Assembly (NCBI GenBank): GCA_020541205.1
Contig: CP048208.1
Location: 992,001 to 1,056,000 of the forward strand
Origin: Candidatus Hartigia pinicola
GTDB taxonomy: Bacteria; Pseudomonadota; Gammaproteobacteria; Enterobacterales; Enterobacteriaceae
Length of the DNA stretch: 64,000 nucleotides
Direction: 5' to 3'
A program made the position numbers and the translations under genes. Positions 24,399 to 35,277 of this stretch are shown here, one piece after another. Every line of letters begins with the position of its first letter. Position 1 is the first letter of the stretch. A model generated the notes under the pieces. The model made no database searches. It worked only from the letters and a program-made list of their open reading frames with translations, and was not told where the DNA came from.

Positions 24399-25073
24399 TT
24401 AAATTTCGTCTGGAGTACGTAGATTTTTTATTGCGATGCGTTCACCGTACTTTCTTGTTTTTTCTGATTGCATCTTAGGACGATACGCCCCTTGATCACC
24501 GATGCTCCATAAGAGAGGAAGACGCTCCTTACTAATAGATTCCTGTAATAGCAATAGTGCTTGTATATAAGCTTCAGGACGTGGTGGGCATCCTGGAATG
24601 TAAACATCTACAGGAAGAAATTTATCTACACCTTGTACAACTGAATAAATATCATACATACCACCGGAGTTGGCACATGCACCCATGGAAATAACCCATT
24701 TAGGTTCTAGCATCTGATCATAAAGTCGTTGAATAACAGGGGCCATTTTAATAAAGCAGGTTCCGGCGATTACCATCAAGTCCGCTTGACGAGGTGATGT
24801 ACGCAGTACTTCTGATCCAAAACGGGCTACGTCATGAACTGATGTGAATGACGTAACCATTTCTACATAGCAACATGAGAGACCAAAGTTAAATGGCCAG
24901 AGAGAGTTTTTGCGTCCCCAGTTAACCACGTTATGTAATGTATGGGAAAGCTTCCCCATATAGACATTGTTTTTAACTTGCTGCTCAAGTGGATCGTCAA
25001 CGATTTCTTGAGTTTGTAGAGGGTAATGGTCTTTTTTTCCGTGTGGATCTATGCGGGTGAGTGTATAATTCAT
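24399..25073 (-). CDS. nuoB: NADH-quinone oxidoreductase subunit B (NuoB), N2 cluster
   Basis: Carries the terminal [4Fe-4S] cluster N2 that donates electrons to quinone in complex I. From the ATG at 25073 it has 224 residues (220 in E. coli) and begins [20 protein letters not shown], like E. coli [20 protein letters not shown]. Ligands Cys67, Cys68 (GLSCCYVEM), Cys133 ([11 protein letters not shown]) and Cys162 ([10 protein letters not shown]) are all present. An in-frame GTG 15 bp upstream (25088) would give five extra residues, but that codon forms part of the ribosome-binding sequence GTGAGGA, so I reject it. It lies 24 bp after nuoA. A small insertion is present in the [10 protein letters not shown] region. 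Confidence 0.98.
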   Translation of the reverse strand: MNYTLTRIDPHGKKDHYPLQTQEIVDDPLEQQVKNNVYMGKLSHTLHNVVNWGRKNSLWPFNFGLSCCYVEMVTSFTSVHDVARFGSEVLRTSPRQADLMVIAGTCFIKMAPVIQRLYDQMLEPKWVISMGACANSGGMYDIYSVVQGVDKFLPVDVYIPGCPPRPEAYIQALLLLQESISKERLPLLWSIGDQGAYRPKMQSEKTRKYGERIAIKNLRTPDEI

Positions 25074-25081
25074 TGTATAAT

Positions 25082-25088
25082 TCCTCAC
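25082..25088 (-). promoter_or_regulatory. Ribosome-binding site that fixes the nuoB start
   Basis: GTGAGGA on the minus strand, 8 nt upstream of the nuoB ATG. It overlaps an alternative in-frame GTG and argues for the downstream ATG at 25073. Confidence 0.7.
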
Positions 25089-25097
25089 TTTTTTTTA

Positions 25098-25538
25098 TTA
25101 CGAATAACGATTCCTAATTTTAATAATTTCACTAGGACCTTTAACTACGCTATGTGAACCGATAGGCGTCCAGCTTAATGCACCAATTCGGTTCAGATAA
25201 AAAAGCCCTGATAATAATACCAGAATAAAAATAGCTGCTTCGATCAAACCTAAAAAACCCACCTCACGCACGGAGATTGCCCATGCGAATAGAAATATAG
25301 ATTCAACATCAAAAATAACAAAAAACATAGCTACCATGTAGAATTTAGCTGATAAGCGAAGGTGTGCGCTTCCTACAGAATTAATACCGGATTCATAAGG
25401 GACGTGTTTTGTTCTTGCTTTGGCTCGGCCGCCAAGGAAATAGCTAATGAGCAATATAACGAAACAAAAAGCAATGATACCGATAATGAATATTGCAAAA
25501 CCCCAATTATGGGCTAAAGCTAGTGTAGATGTAGACAT
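25098..25538 (-). CDS. nuoA: NADH-quinone oxidoreductase subunit A (NuoA)
   Basis: Three-helix membrane subunit of complex I (ND3 homologue), first gene of the operon. The 146 residues compare with 147 in E. coli. The conserved loop and helix [41 protein letters not shown] is intact, shown here only by its key parts: ESGI, RLSAKFY and FDVE. The C-terminal tail differs from E. coli, as is usual. The operon promoter should lie upstream, in the moderately GC-richer DNA at about 25560-25745. Confidence 0.97.
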   Translation of the reverse strand: MSTSTLALAHNWGFAIFIIGIIAFCFVILLISYFLGGRAKARTKHVPYESGINSVGSAHLRLSAKFYMVAMFFVIFDVESIFLFAWAISVREVGFLGLIEAAIFILVLLSGLFYLNRIGALSWTPIGSHSVVKGPSEIIKIRNRYS

Positions 25539-25559
25539 ATTTATTAATCACTCATTACA

Positions 25560-25745
25560 GATAGCGCGTAAATCTGTTCTTATTTAATATTTAATTAGTC
25601 TGAATATTATAATTACTTAATTAGTCAAAAAGCAAAACGTAAATGGTCACTACGCTTAAAATAACTCAAGACCTGTAGTTGATTTGTCCTGTCTTTGACT
25701 AGTTACTGAGTTTTAGTGAAGCGCATTAACTATATTTGTACATTT
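25560..25745 (-). promoter_or_regulatory. Probable nuo operon upstream regulatory region
   Basis: This stretch is visibly richer in G and C than the desert beyond it, suggesting conservation. On the minus strand a perfect TATAAT lies at 25606-25611, about 68 nt upstream of the nuoA ATG. A -35 at ideal spacing is not clear: a TTGACT lies only 11 nt upstream. In E. coli nuo is controlled by ArcA, NarL, Fis and IHF; I could not identify their sites. Confidence 0.35.
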
Positions 25746-28100
25746 TATTAATATGAAAAATAATAATGAAAAATAAAACTTACATTTATAAAACAGCTAA
25801 AACATATTAACATGACAATGCACTAACTAGTTTCACTCGTTATGAACTTTTACTACGTCATTGTTTCAGAAAAACCACTGATGTACTAGATGAAAATTAT
25901 TTTTTTATTTGATTTACTATACAGTATTTTTGAAAAACCTTTCAGAGTTTTTATGAGATAGTTTATATGAACACTAAAAAATTATACACACATTTCAAAT
26001 ATTATTATTTCATATTTTCTATCAGAATTATACACGCTTTCAATAATGACAAAAGTTAAAAAAATTTCAATAGATTGAGTTTTTATTGCTTAAAATTCTT
26101 AATCACAAAAGACTCAGAGAAAATAAAGTGGTTTAAGTTGTTTTTGTACTATTATCTATTCTTCCTATTTATTTCTACTGGAGCATGTTACCGTAATTTT
26201 TTTAGAAAAAATTCTGTATATTATTCTTTTAAATTTTTAAAAAGAAAAATTGATATAAAGAGATCTAAGTCTGTTAAATTATCTGTTAAAATGTTGTTAG
26301 AAAAATTTGTATAGTAGTTTTACTATGCGAAGAACTATTGTCGTAATGATTATAAAATATAAAGTATTTCAGAACATACGTACGCATCATAAAAAATATA
26401 ATTCCATTGAAAAGGTTTGCAGTATTAGATGAATATATTATGATAAATAATGTTAAATGTTTACTTTATTTAAGTATAATAAAATAGGGGTCTTTCAAGG
26501 ATCAAACAAATAACTGCACAATTTTAACTTGTATAAAAATCGCTTATATGTATACAGTATATATTAGCGGATAGCGATATATATAAGTAAAAATTTTTTT
26601 AGATAAAAGGTATATATAATATACTAAACATCATCATTAAGACGGTGCAATGTAATAGACCAAATACTTTCAATATAATCAATATGATAAGCGTAAGAAT
26701 ATATTAAGATGCTTAGAAAAACGCTTTCAATGTTGAAAAAATAATAAAATGTATTTCAATAGTATATTTATTCATTGAGATTGTGTAGTTTTTTATTTTT
26801 TTTGAAGAAAAATCAATGCTAAAAATCACTTTTATATAAATTTATATCACTGTGATCATTTCACGGTTAATCTTTTTTCTTTTATGGTTGATTGACTGAG
26901 TGGTAAAATTTGTCGCATTCAACAAAATTATTGTGATTATCACGGTTTTTTATTTAGTGTTAGTTATTATATCAGTAGAATTTTGAGTATATAAGTAAGT
27001 AAATTTTTTTTGAAATCTAACAATACCTAAAAAATTGAGTTAAAAGTAAAATTATTTTATCAAAATGTTACACGTTATTAAATAAGAAAACCAAAATTTA
27101 AATATAAAAATTAATATAATTATTAAAAACATAATTTTATCAATTAGTTGATTAAGGTATGTTAATCGTTACTTATATTCAATAGTTAATATTGTTCAAC
27201 AATAATTAAAGTAAGCTGTTAAGTACTTGTATGACTCTAATGATCGAAATTATTAAATTATATTAATATAGTCCATTAAGCGTTAATAATCATATTATTC
27301 AATGAATATATTTACCTTTTTATTATCGGTTAAATAAAAAGATGTATCTTTACTCGGTTAGCAGAACTATTATTTTCTGAGCATTCTCATTGAAATAATA
27401 TTAATCTTTACTATTATTTTAGCTATCATTTTACACTTCAAAGCATTTTCAAACTGAATACTTAATAATTAATAATCTGCAACATTATTGCACCTTACAA
27501 GGTAATAAAGTGCTTAAGAATTTTTTCTAGTAGTTAGAAAGATACCAAGTCATTATAATATTTTTCTGAGCGATTTTTAACTATACCTAACATATAATTA
27601 ATGTAATAGTTTATTGTCATAAGATTTCTTATTGGTAGTAAAGTTTTTAGTATACTAATCTAAAAAAATACTGCAATCTTTTTTAAATCAAACCATATGA
27701 AGAATTTAAGTGTTTACTAAGAGTAATAGTAATTTCATTAAACTACATATATTTTAGCCAGAGTATGAGTAAAAGTATTTTATGTATTTGAATAACAATG
27801 TAATTTCTTGAGTATGTTTTTATATTATTTTGTATATATTATCAAAGATGTTTTTTACAAAAATAGCGATTACGATTGTTTTAATTTAATAATAATTTTA
27901 TAGCATGAAATGTAATAACAATTAAAATATTGTATTATTTTTTTGTTAAAAATAAACGTTTAATTTCTCTCAAAACTAAAAAATATTCTTTATAAGAAAT
28001 ATTATTATGTTAGAATATTAGAACTTAATGAAAATTTAATTGATTATAGATGTTTTATTATTGAATATAATAGTTTATTTAAGGAGATATTAAAGTTATT

Positions 28101-28135
28101 TATAAAATTGTACAATTTAAATTGTAAATTTTATA
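28101..28135. repeat. Quasi-palindrome with a single-base bulge
   Basis: TATAAAATT (28101-28109), one unpaired G, then TACAATTT meets AAATTGTA and AATTTTATA (to 28135). The two halves are perfect inverse complements except for the extra G. Noncoding surroundings. Confidence 0.75.
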
Positions 28136-28931
28136 TAATAGTTTTTTAAAATATTATAAGAGTTGGCTTCTTCCTAACCTGTATTGTTATTAAAAATGAT
28201 TTTTACTTATCTAAATTGTTTATATAAATTTACAACACTTTTTTTATCTTTATAATATTAAAATAAAGATTTTTAGAAAAATGCTGAATATCTCTCACTC
28301 TAGAAGATATTTTAAATATTTTTATTACGCGCATCTTTATATGAAATTATTCAAATAATATAGAGTTAACAGCTAAACTTTAAAGATGAAATAGTAAAAT
28401 AAAAGCATTGTATTCACACGAGAGTAGCACAAAAGTAGGTCATTGATCTGTTAGATACGTTTGTTATCTATTATATTAAGTAATGAAAGATATTTAAATT
28501 AATCAACTATATAAAACACTATTTTAGTGATTATTAATGCTGTGCGTTATAAACTTTGTCATTGGATACAAACTAAAACGTTAAAAATATTTTAGATAAA
28601 AGATAATACTAATAATCTTCATTATATATCATCTCTCTTTTTTTTAGTTCTTTCATATAAATAAAAGAATCGGTTGATGATGAATCATAAAAATATTTTA
28701 AGTGTGATACGTAGTTTTATTTCGTATTTTGAAAGTACAATATACTATAGATTAAGTTTTATACTGGTAATATCAGTTGTTTCTCGATCATTATAAAATA
28801 TGTGATATCTTGTGAATTAGTATTATGAATAGGTGTTGTATTGGTTTAAAATTTCATTTGAAATTTATTTAATATTCTCAATACATTTAATAGCATTTTT
28901 ATCATTAATCTTATTTTAATTACTTATTTTC

Positions 28932-28981
28932 ACAATAAAACATTTATTATTTTTTATAGAAAATAATAAATGTTTTATTGT
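28932..28981. repeat. Very long perfect hairpin, 22 bp arms
   Basis: Left arm 28932-28953 and right arm 28960-28981 are perfect inverse complements over 22 bp, separated by the 6-nt loop TTATAG. The arm starts ACAATAAAACATTTATTA. It is the longest perfect inverted repeat I found in the window. No gene is within 3 kb on either side. It could fold as a cruciform or RNA hairpin. No flanking direct repeat or transposase suggests a mobile element. Confidence 0.9.
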
Positions 28982-29483
28982 TATATGCGATACCTTATTT
29001 TTGAAATTAATATTAATGAAATAAATTCTTTATCATCTTTAAACAAGATTTCACACCACTCATAACTCTATAATTTATTTTATATTGTTTAGTAAGTTCA
29101 CTGGTTAACTTTTAAAAACATTATTTTTTGTCGTTATTTAAAATATGTTTAAAAAATATTTTGTAATATATAAGTGCTTACCTAGCTTTGTTAAAAGATT
29201 TATTAAATTATATTTGAGTTACGTTATTTATTTTATTCGAAAGTATGATTATACAGAATAACACATTAACACTTCTATATATTTTCAGAAATAAAAGTGA
29301 ACAGTATTTATTTTACATATAAAAATCTATTTCACGCAGTAATTTTTTATTTTTGCTAAAATGTTTGAAATATTCAATATTTTCAGAAAGAATATTACTC
29401 TAGTGTTAATAATAATTTTTTCTTTATAAGATACGTTCTATATTAAAAAAATAATTTTAATTTCTTATATTATTGTTCGTCTA

Positions 29484-29513
29484 AAGAACACAATACTAGA
29501 TACATGTGTTCTT
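29484..29513. repeat. Inverted repeat, 8 bp arms
   Basis: AAGAACAC (29484-29491) and GTGTTCTT (29506-29513) with a 14-nt loop. It is followed on the plus strand by a short T-rich run (ATTTTG). No gene ends nearby, so any terminator role would be a relic. Confidence 0.55.
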
Positions 29514-31373
29514 ATTTTGACTATTTAACTACTGTTTGTCGTGTATCAATATACGAAAGTCAATTTAATATACTGTACTAATGCTCCTGAATATAATTAA
29601 ACGCATTTTATATAGAGTTTATTTAGTTTGTCTTAACAATACAAATAATTATTGCTGGATTTGTTACCTCATCACGAGAGTTTAAATGACTCTTGAAAAT
29701 TTTTAATGTTTATAGACTTAGAATTGAAATAATATTAAAAATACTCAATTTATCATCTTTTATTATTTTAATGATAATACTAAATTTAAGATATATACGC
29801 TATCCGAAAATGCTGAACCCCTATAATCAATGTCTATGAACGCATATTTAATGTATATAAGCAATTTTCGGGTATTAGAGGTAATGAAGTTGTTTTTATG
29901 ATATCTGTCAGTCTTAATTTTAATTATCATTGGTAAAGTGTTAGTATCTATTTAATGTACTATTCGATAGTGAAAAATTTTGACTAATATTATAGATTAT
30001 TGCATAACAATGCTGAGCTTTGTTGTGAGTGATTTATCTTTGAAAAATTTTAAAAATAATATATGGTACTGTTTGAGAAAATTTATTCATAATTATGTTT
30101 GACTAAAAATCGATGATGCAGATAGGTAATAGTAAAAAACGTACTTTAGAGAGATTAAATTATTAAGATCTTTTAGTGTTTTTAAAGCAAAAAAATAATG
30201 TATTGAATATTGCTAGATTAATATTATTATTTTAATGTTTGTTATTAAGAAATCATCAAACAATTATTCAGTATGAAAATATTTTCAATCGAATCCTAAC
30301 ATTATTAACGTGTTTTGCTCAATATATTAAGCATGGGCATGTCTGCTAGCTGGATTATAAATTGTAAATATGACGACTTAAATTAAAGTGTTTAATTTGA
30401 GTTTTACCGTATTTATTAATGTTATTTTTATTTTTAATAGTATATTTTAAAGATATAAAAGTTTATACAGTATATACTAATCATGTATTATTTAAAATAA
30501 ATGTTTACGATGTCCTGTTAACCTACTGTATTTTATTCATAAAGACTAATTGCATAAAAATTTTTTGTTCTTAATAATATTAAACATATTTAGAACACAT
30601 TGTCATCTGTGTTTTTATATAATTAATATTCAACATCTAGTAAACGTAAAAATTGTTATTTTCGTTTATAATATTCAGATGAATATTCTGTATTTCTACT
30701 GGCTTTTATATCACTACAACTTTAGACGTAACTGATTTTTATAGACAAAGAAGTTACTTTATAGGTTGATATACCACACTCAATCTGCATTCTCAGATAT
30801 ATCCAAGTTTTATTGATGGAATAAATTTTTTTATCTCTTGCAAAAGTACAATGAACGTATTTGAGCGTAACTAAATCATGTGTAGTTATTATAAGTACTG
30901 TACTAATGTAAGTTTGTAGGATTATTTTGCATAATGTTCAATATGTGTGCATTGATCACCATACTAAGTCAATTTTATAATGATTTAACATTGATTAGAT
31001 AAACATACTTTTCTTCATGCGTAGTTCAATATTAAAAGCAGGACAATATTAAGTAATAAGATTTAATCAGTAGGAGAGTAAAATATCAATAATATCGTCA
31101 GATACACTGATTTTAAATACGTTTTAACATCTTGATAAGGTAAGGATGTTGTTGCATCTTTATTTGCATAAAGAAGTTTTCTTGTATCACTTAATTCTTG
31201 AAAATCATATCAAGTAAGTAATTGATTGAGGCTATTGAGGAGAAAATCACTTGTGACCTATAATTAATTTCAAACGATTAATTTATTCATTAATAGTGCG
31301 AACTGAATTTAGTATATCATCAAGACTGCAGAAAAATGTATACAGATTGACTATAGTAATAAAAGTGCACAGA

Positions 31374-31391
31374 AAATCTAAATTTAGATTT
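31374..31391. repeat. Perfect 18 bp palindrome
   Basis: Half-site AAATCTAAA followed immediately by its complement TTTAGATTT. It lies in noncoding DNA and could be a chance dyad in A+T-rich sequence. Confidence 0.7.
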
Positions 31392-33059
31392 ATTATAAGA
31401 TAATCAAAATGAATCATCATTGATTTTCTATTATATAATGTTATAACACTTAGTGCTTCTTGATTCCGTTTTGTAATGAGCTTGCCTAATTATTGAAATA
31501 ATTTATTATATATGCGTATTGTATTTAGATTTATATTTATTATGTTTACTGTCGAGTTCAAAATATCTTACTGAGATTGTATTTAATGGAAGATAGATGA
31601 AATTTTTTCAAAAACCGTTTAAATAACTTTTATTTAAAGATAGTCTAAACAAATTTCTAGATAATAAAGTATTGAATTTAATTAAAATTATTTTAACATA
31701 AATCTTTAAAAATAAAAAACTATTATATTTATATTCAATTATATTTCAATTTGTTAGATGATAATTTCTTATTTTTTTAAGATGTTTCAATAAAAAAATT
31801 AATGTTTTTAACAAAAACAATGTTTAACGTATTAATACAAAAAAAGCTGATGTATTGATTCTTGTGATTAATTTGCTCTAAGTTAAACTAATTTGCGTAT
31901 TAATAATTTGCATTAAAAAAATAATATTGAAATCTTTATTAATAAATTGAGTTGTTGTATTAAGAATTACTATTAGTAACAGTATAGGCTAAAATAGTTT
32001 CAACATTCTCTGCACTTAAAAATCTTTTTATAATTTTAAGATATTTTTAATCATACTTTTATTTATATTATTTAAATAAAATTTTTATTATTAATAATTA
32101 GTTAAAAAGATTTAGTACATTGAAGCCTGGCTACTTAATAGCTGTAGTTTTACAGTTTTTTTAGAACTCAGTATATGCTAAATGTTTTATACACAGTTGT
32201 ATGCGTTAAAATAAGTGTTAGTGAGATTTGTCTCAGTAATATTCAGGACATTAACGCTACTATCATGCTCATTAATGTATTCAATTGTTTAAAATATAAA
32301 TGTTTTAGTAAAATTCTTTATTACAGTAAAATCTTACAATCAAAAAAATATTATATTAGATATTTATACATTTTCTGCGAAATTACCTATATAATAAATA
32401 ACTATTATTATAGGTCAGATATTATTAAATAAATAATAAATTTGTATCTTTAATAAAATTACTAAGTATATCGAAGCTCAATATATTGTATAGTTTTCAA
32501 CTAAATCTTAAGTATTTTCTCGTTAATAAGTACATTACATTATATGGAAATTTTTTAAATTCAGAAGTATGGTAAAAGGTATTTAAAGATTTTTTAGATT
32601 TGTTAATGCAGTCTTTTGTATTTTGCTAATTAATATAAATAATGAATAGGCTATAGGAATGTTACTGTACGCTGATTTAGCGTTATTTTAAAAAACAGTG
32701 AATAATTTTCTTCGAGTTTTAATTTTGTTAACATTTTATTACAATGCATAAAGGTTACTACTTCGATATCATTTTGAACAACGCAATGGTTACCGTAATT
32801 TGTTTTGTAGTGTGTGAAATACTTGCTAAGTTTTAATATTTTTAGTAGATATTATGATACCTTCAAATAAAATACATGCTATTCACTGGATAATAATTAG
32901 TAATTAAGTAAGTTTGGTGATCGCTGAATTTCTTGATACTTGTCTAATCAATAAGAAATAAAGTTTTATATATGTAATTACTCTTCATATAAATTTTCTA
33001 TCAGTTTTTTAACGCTAGTTACAAAAATCTTTTACTGATAATTTTTTTAAAAGTTTTAC

Positions 33060-33107
33060 ATAGTAATCCCTACTGCTTTTTTGAGAAAAAGTACTAGGGA
33101 TTACTAT
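33060..33107. repeat. Long GC-containing hairpin upstream of yfbR
   Basis: ATAGTAATCCCTA (33060-33072) pairs perfectly with TAGGGATTACTAT (33095-33107). Inward, after one C-C mismatch, a further stretch (33074-33081 with 33086-33093, including one G-U) continues the stem, giving about 21 paired positions. The CCC/GGG blocks are striking in DNA this A+T-rich. It lies about 0.87 kb upstream of yfbR. It may be a relic or working terminator/attenuator, but no clear T-tract follows on either strand. Confidence 0.7.
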
Positions 33108-33972
33108 CCTAAAAATCACTTTTAGTGAATATCGTAAATACTAAACATTATGCATCTGTAGACTACTCTAAGTGTTTTTATTTTAGTTTTTAGTAATAAG
33201 CATTGAATGTGTAAAATATGCATCAACTTACATTATTATTTTGATATTTTAGTATATCGATATTATATATAAAAATTATTACATTTAAAATAGATGATAT
33301 TTTTATTTAATTAATTCTAATACACAAACAGAATTTATTTTTATTCACAATAAATAGGATGAATATTTAAAAATCATTCTTGAATTCTATTTAATATTAT
33401 CATGATAATTTGAATTATGATATTAATTTTAAATTACCTGTTAAATAATAATATAATAAAACTATCTATACTCAACATAATGTTATGATCTATGTTGAAT
33501 TATAAATGAATAATTAAAAATATGTTTTTATATAAAAATATTAATTAATTATATTTGATATATATATTCAAATACTGTTATATTATTAATATTTAATTAA
33601 GTGAAATGAATTAAAATAATAAATTTATTATATATATTTCTTTTATTTATTATTTAATATATATAAAGTATTTTAAAACATTTATACTTAACTAATAATT
33701 TATCTTAACATATATTTTAAGTATTTTATTTTTGATATGTATTAATATTATTAATTTTAATTAATTTTATTTATATTAATAATAGTAATATGTTATACTT
33801 AACCATGTAAGTTGTTTTCATGTTATAATAATTATAAAAAATTTAATAAATCTATAGATAAATACACAGTTTTATTATTTGTTTTTAAAACATTGTTATT
33901 ATTTTTTAAAAATTAAATCAGATATATTTTTACTAGTTTTATTAAAATTATTTTTTAAATTTATGAGGTTAT

Positions 33973-34554
33973 ATGAGTTATTTTTTTGCCCATCTTGCCA
34001 GAATGAAACTAATTAATCGCTGGCCTTTGATGCGTAATGTACGTATTGAAAATGTTTCAGAACATAGTTTACAAGTTGCTATGATTGCTCACGCACTTGC
34101 AATTATTAAAAACCGAAAATTTAGTGGTAATGTCAATCCTGAACGTATTGCATTATTAGCGATATATCATGATGCTAGCGAGGTTATTACTGGAGATTTA
34201 CCCACACCAATCAAATACCATAATTCACAAATAGCGCATGAATATAAAAAAATTGAGCAGTTTGCTCAGAAAAAATTATTAGATATGTTGCCTGAAGAGT
34301 TACTGGAGGATTTTAAACAGCTGGTTATGAATTCTTTGCAGAATAATAAAGAATATGAAATAATTAAACAAGCAGATTCGCTATGTGCTTATTTAAAATG
34401 TCTAGAAGAGTTATCGGCTGGAAATAATGAATTTAAATTAGCCAAAAAACGTCTTGAAAAAACTCTCTCTGACAGCGACAGTTTAGAAATAAGCTATTTT
34501 ATGGAAAATTTTGTTTCCGGATTTAAACTTTCATTGGATGAAATTAGTAATTAA
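33973..34554 (+). CDS. yfbR: 5'-deoxynucleotidase YfbR (HD superfamily)
   Basis: Cytoplasmic HD-domain phosphohydrolase that removes the 5' phosphate from deoxyribonucleoside monophosphates; in E. coli it takes part in dCTP-to-thymidine salvage. The 193 residues compare with 199 in E. coli. Metal-binding residues are visible: His31 ([10 protein letters not shown]), His66-Asp67 ([11 protein letters not shown]) and Asp135 ([12 protein letters not shown]). Other conserved blocks are [11 protein letters not shown] and [19 protein letters not shown]. The ATG follows a GAGGT ribosome site. It sits between deserts, pointing away from nuo and towards yfbS, as in E. coli. A strong hairpin follows the stop codon. 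Confidence 0.96.
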   Translation: MSYFFAHLARMKLINRWPLMRNVRIENVSEHSLQVAMIAHALAIIKNRKFSGNVNPERIALLAIYHDASEVITGDLPTPIKYHNSQIAHEYKKIEQFAQKKLLDMLPEELLEDFKQLVMNSLQNNKEYEIIKQADSLCAYLKCLEELSAGNNEFKLAKKRLEKTLSDSDSLEISYFMENFVSGFKLSLDEISN

Positions 34555-35277
34555 TTATTAACTACTATCATCGTAGGAGTGATTAATCATTCCTACGATT
34601 AGTACATTAATTGAATGTATTGTACTTTTATCATAAAATAGCATGCAAAATATATATTTTTATATATATCAGCATCCATACTGAGAATTACACTATTTTA
34701 TTATTCATGTTATTATTAATAATTTAATTATATTAAATGATATGAATAATTTTTAATATATAGGAAGATCTTAAAATTATTAAAATCATAATTAAAATAT
34801 TATATTTCTAATTTACTTCGAATGAATTCTATGAATATTATTAATATAATAAAAAAATACAATATAAATTTTGTATTACATATTGATGTTGAATAATTAA
34901 TTTTAAAAATTACTTATGCTTTATTAAAATTAGCAGTAATATATATTATATTATACTATAAAATATATATATTATTTAATTGATAATAAAATTTAAAATT
35001 ATTTAATAATATTTTATTCATTATAATATACTGAACTACATTTTTATCATTAATTATTATATTAATATATAACAAAATAGTAATTTTAATTAAAAATTTT
35101 TAATATTATTATAAAATCATTTTTGAGTATCACTTTATTATCAATGAGATATAAACTTATATTTTACATATTTTTTATTAACTTTAACTAAAAAGTAAAA
35201 TTATCATATTAGAAAATTTTATCAAAATAAATATAAATTTACTATAAGTATAGTAGCATTGATTTTATCAATAAGAT
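34555..35277. other. Extremely A+T-rich spacer between converging yfbR and yfbS
   Basis: After the yfbR hairpin at 34570-34599 the sequence is almost pure A and T, by eye about 10% G+C, with no ORF. It is a spacer between two converging genes. No equivalent terminator for yfbS was recognised. Confidence 0.7.
34570..34599 (+). terminator. Hairpin after yfbR, probable transcription terminator
   Basis: ATCGTAGGAGTGA (34570-34582) pairs with TCATTCCTACGAT (34587-34599) over 13 positions with one G-U, loop TTAA. It begins 16 nt after the yfbR stop. There is no strong T-tract directly after it, but position and stem strength favour a terminator, possibly serving both converging genes. Confidence 0.6.

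Larger units (their letters stand above)
25539..33972. other. 8.4 kb noncoding desert where lrhA and alaA would lie
   Basis: In E. coli the regulator lrhA (minus) and aminotransferase alaA (plus) lie between nuoA and yfbR, with flanking orientations as here. No trace of either protein is readable. The first roughly 200 bp is GC-richer and probably holds the nuo regulatory region. Several strong palindromes are present: 28101-28135, 28932-28981, 29484-29513, 31374-31391 and 33060-33107. The last 700 bp before yfbR is extremely A+T-rich. Short ORFs in this stretch look random (Ile/Asn/Lys/Tyr-rich, no homology). Confidence 0.7.

Noticed and set aside
25588-25630. TTGACT with TATAAT as the nuo promoter
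   Set aside because: The two hexamers are only 11 nt apart, too close for a normal sigma-70 promoter. Only the TATAAT is kept, as a weak hint.
26075-26314. 79-codon ORF on the plus strand
   Set aside because: Starts with TTG, Phe/Lys/Tyr-rich composition typical of random A+T-rich DNA, no family resemblance, no ribosome site of note.
32175-32432. 85-codon ORF on the plus strand
   Set aside because: Ile/Tyr/Asn/Lys-rich with no recognisable motif, and codon composition like the surrounding noncoding DNA.
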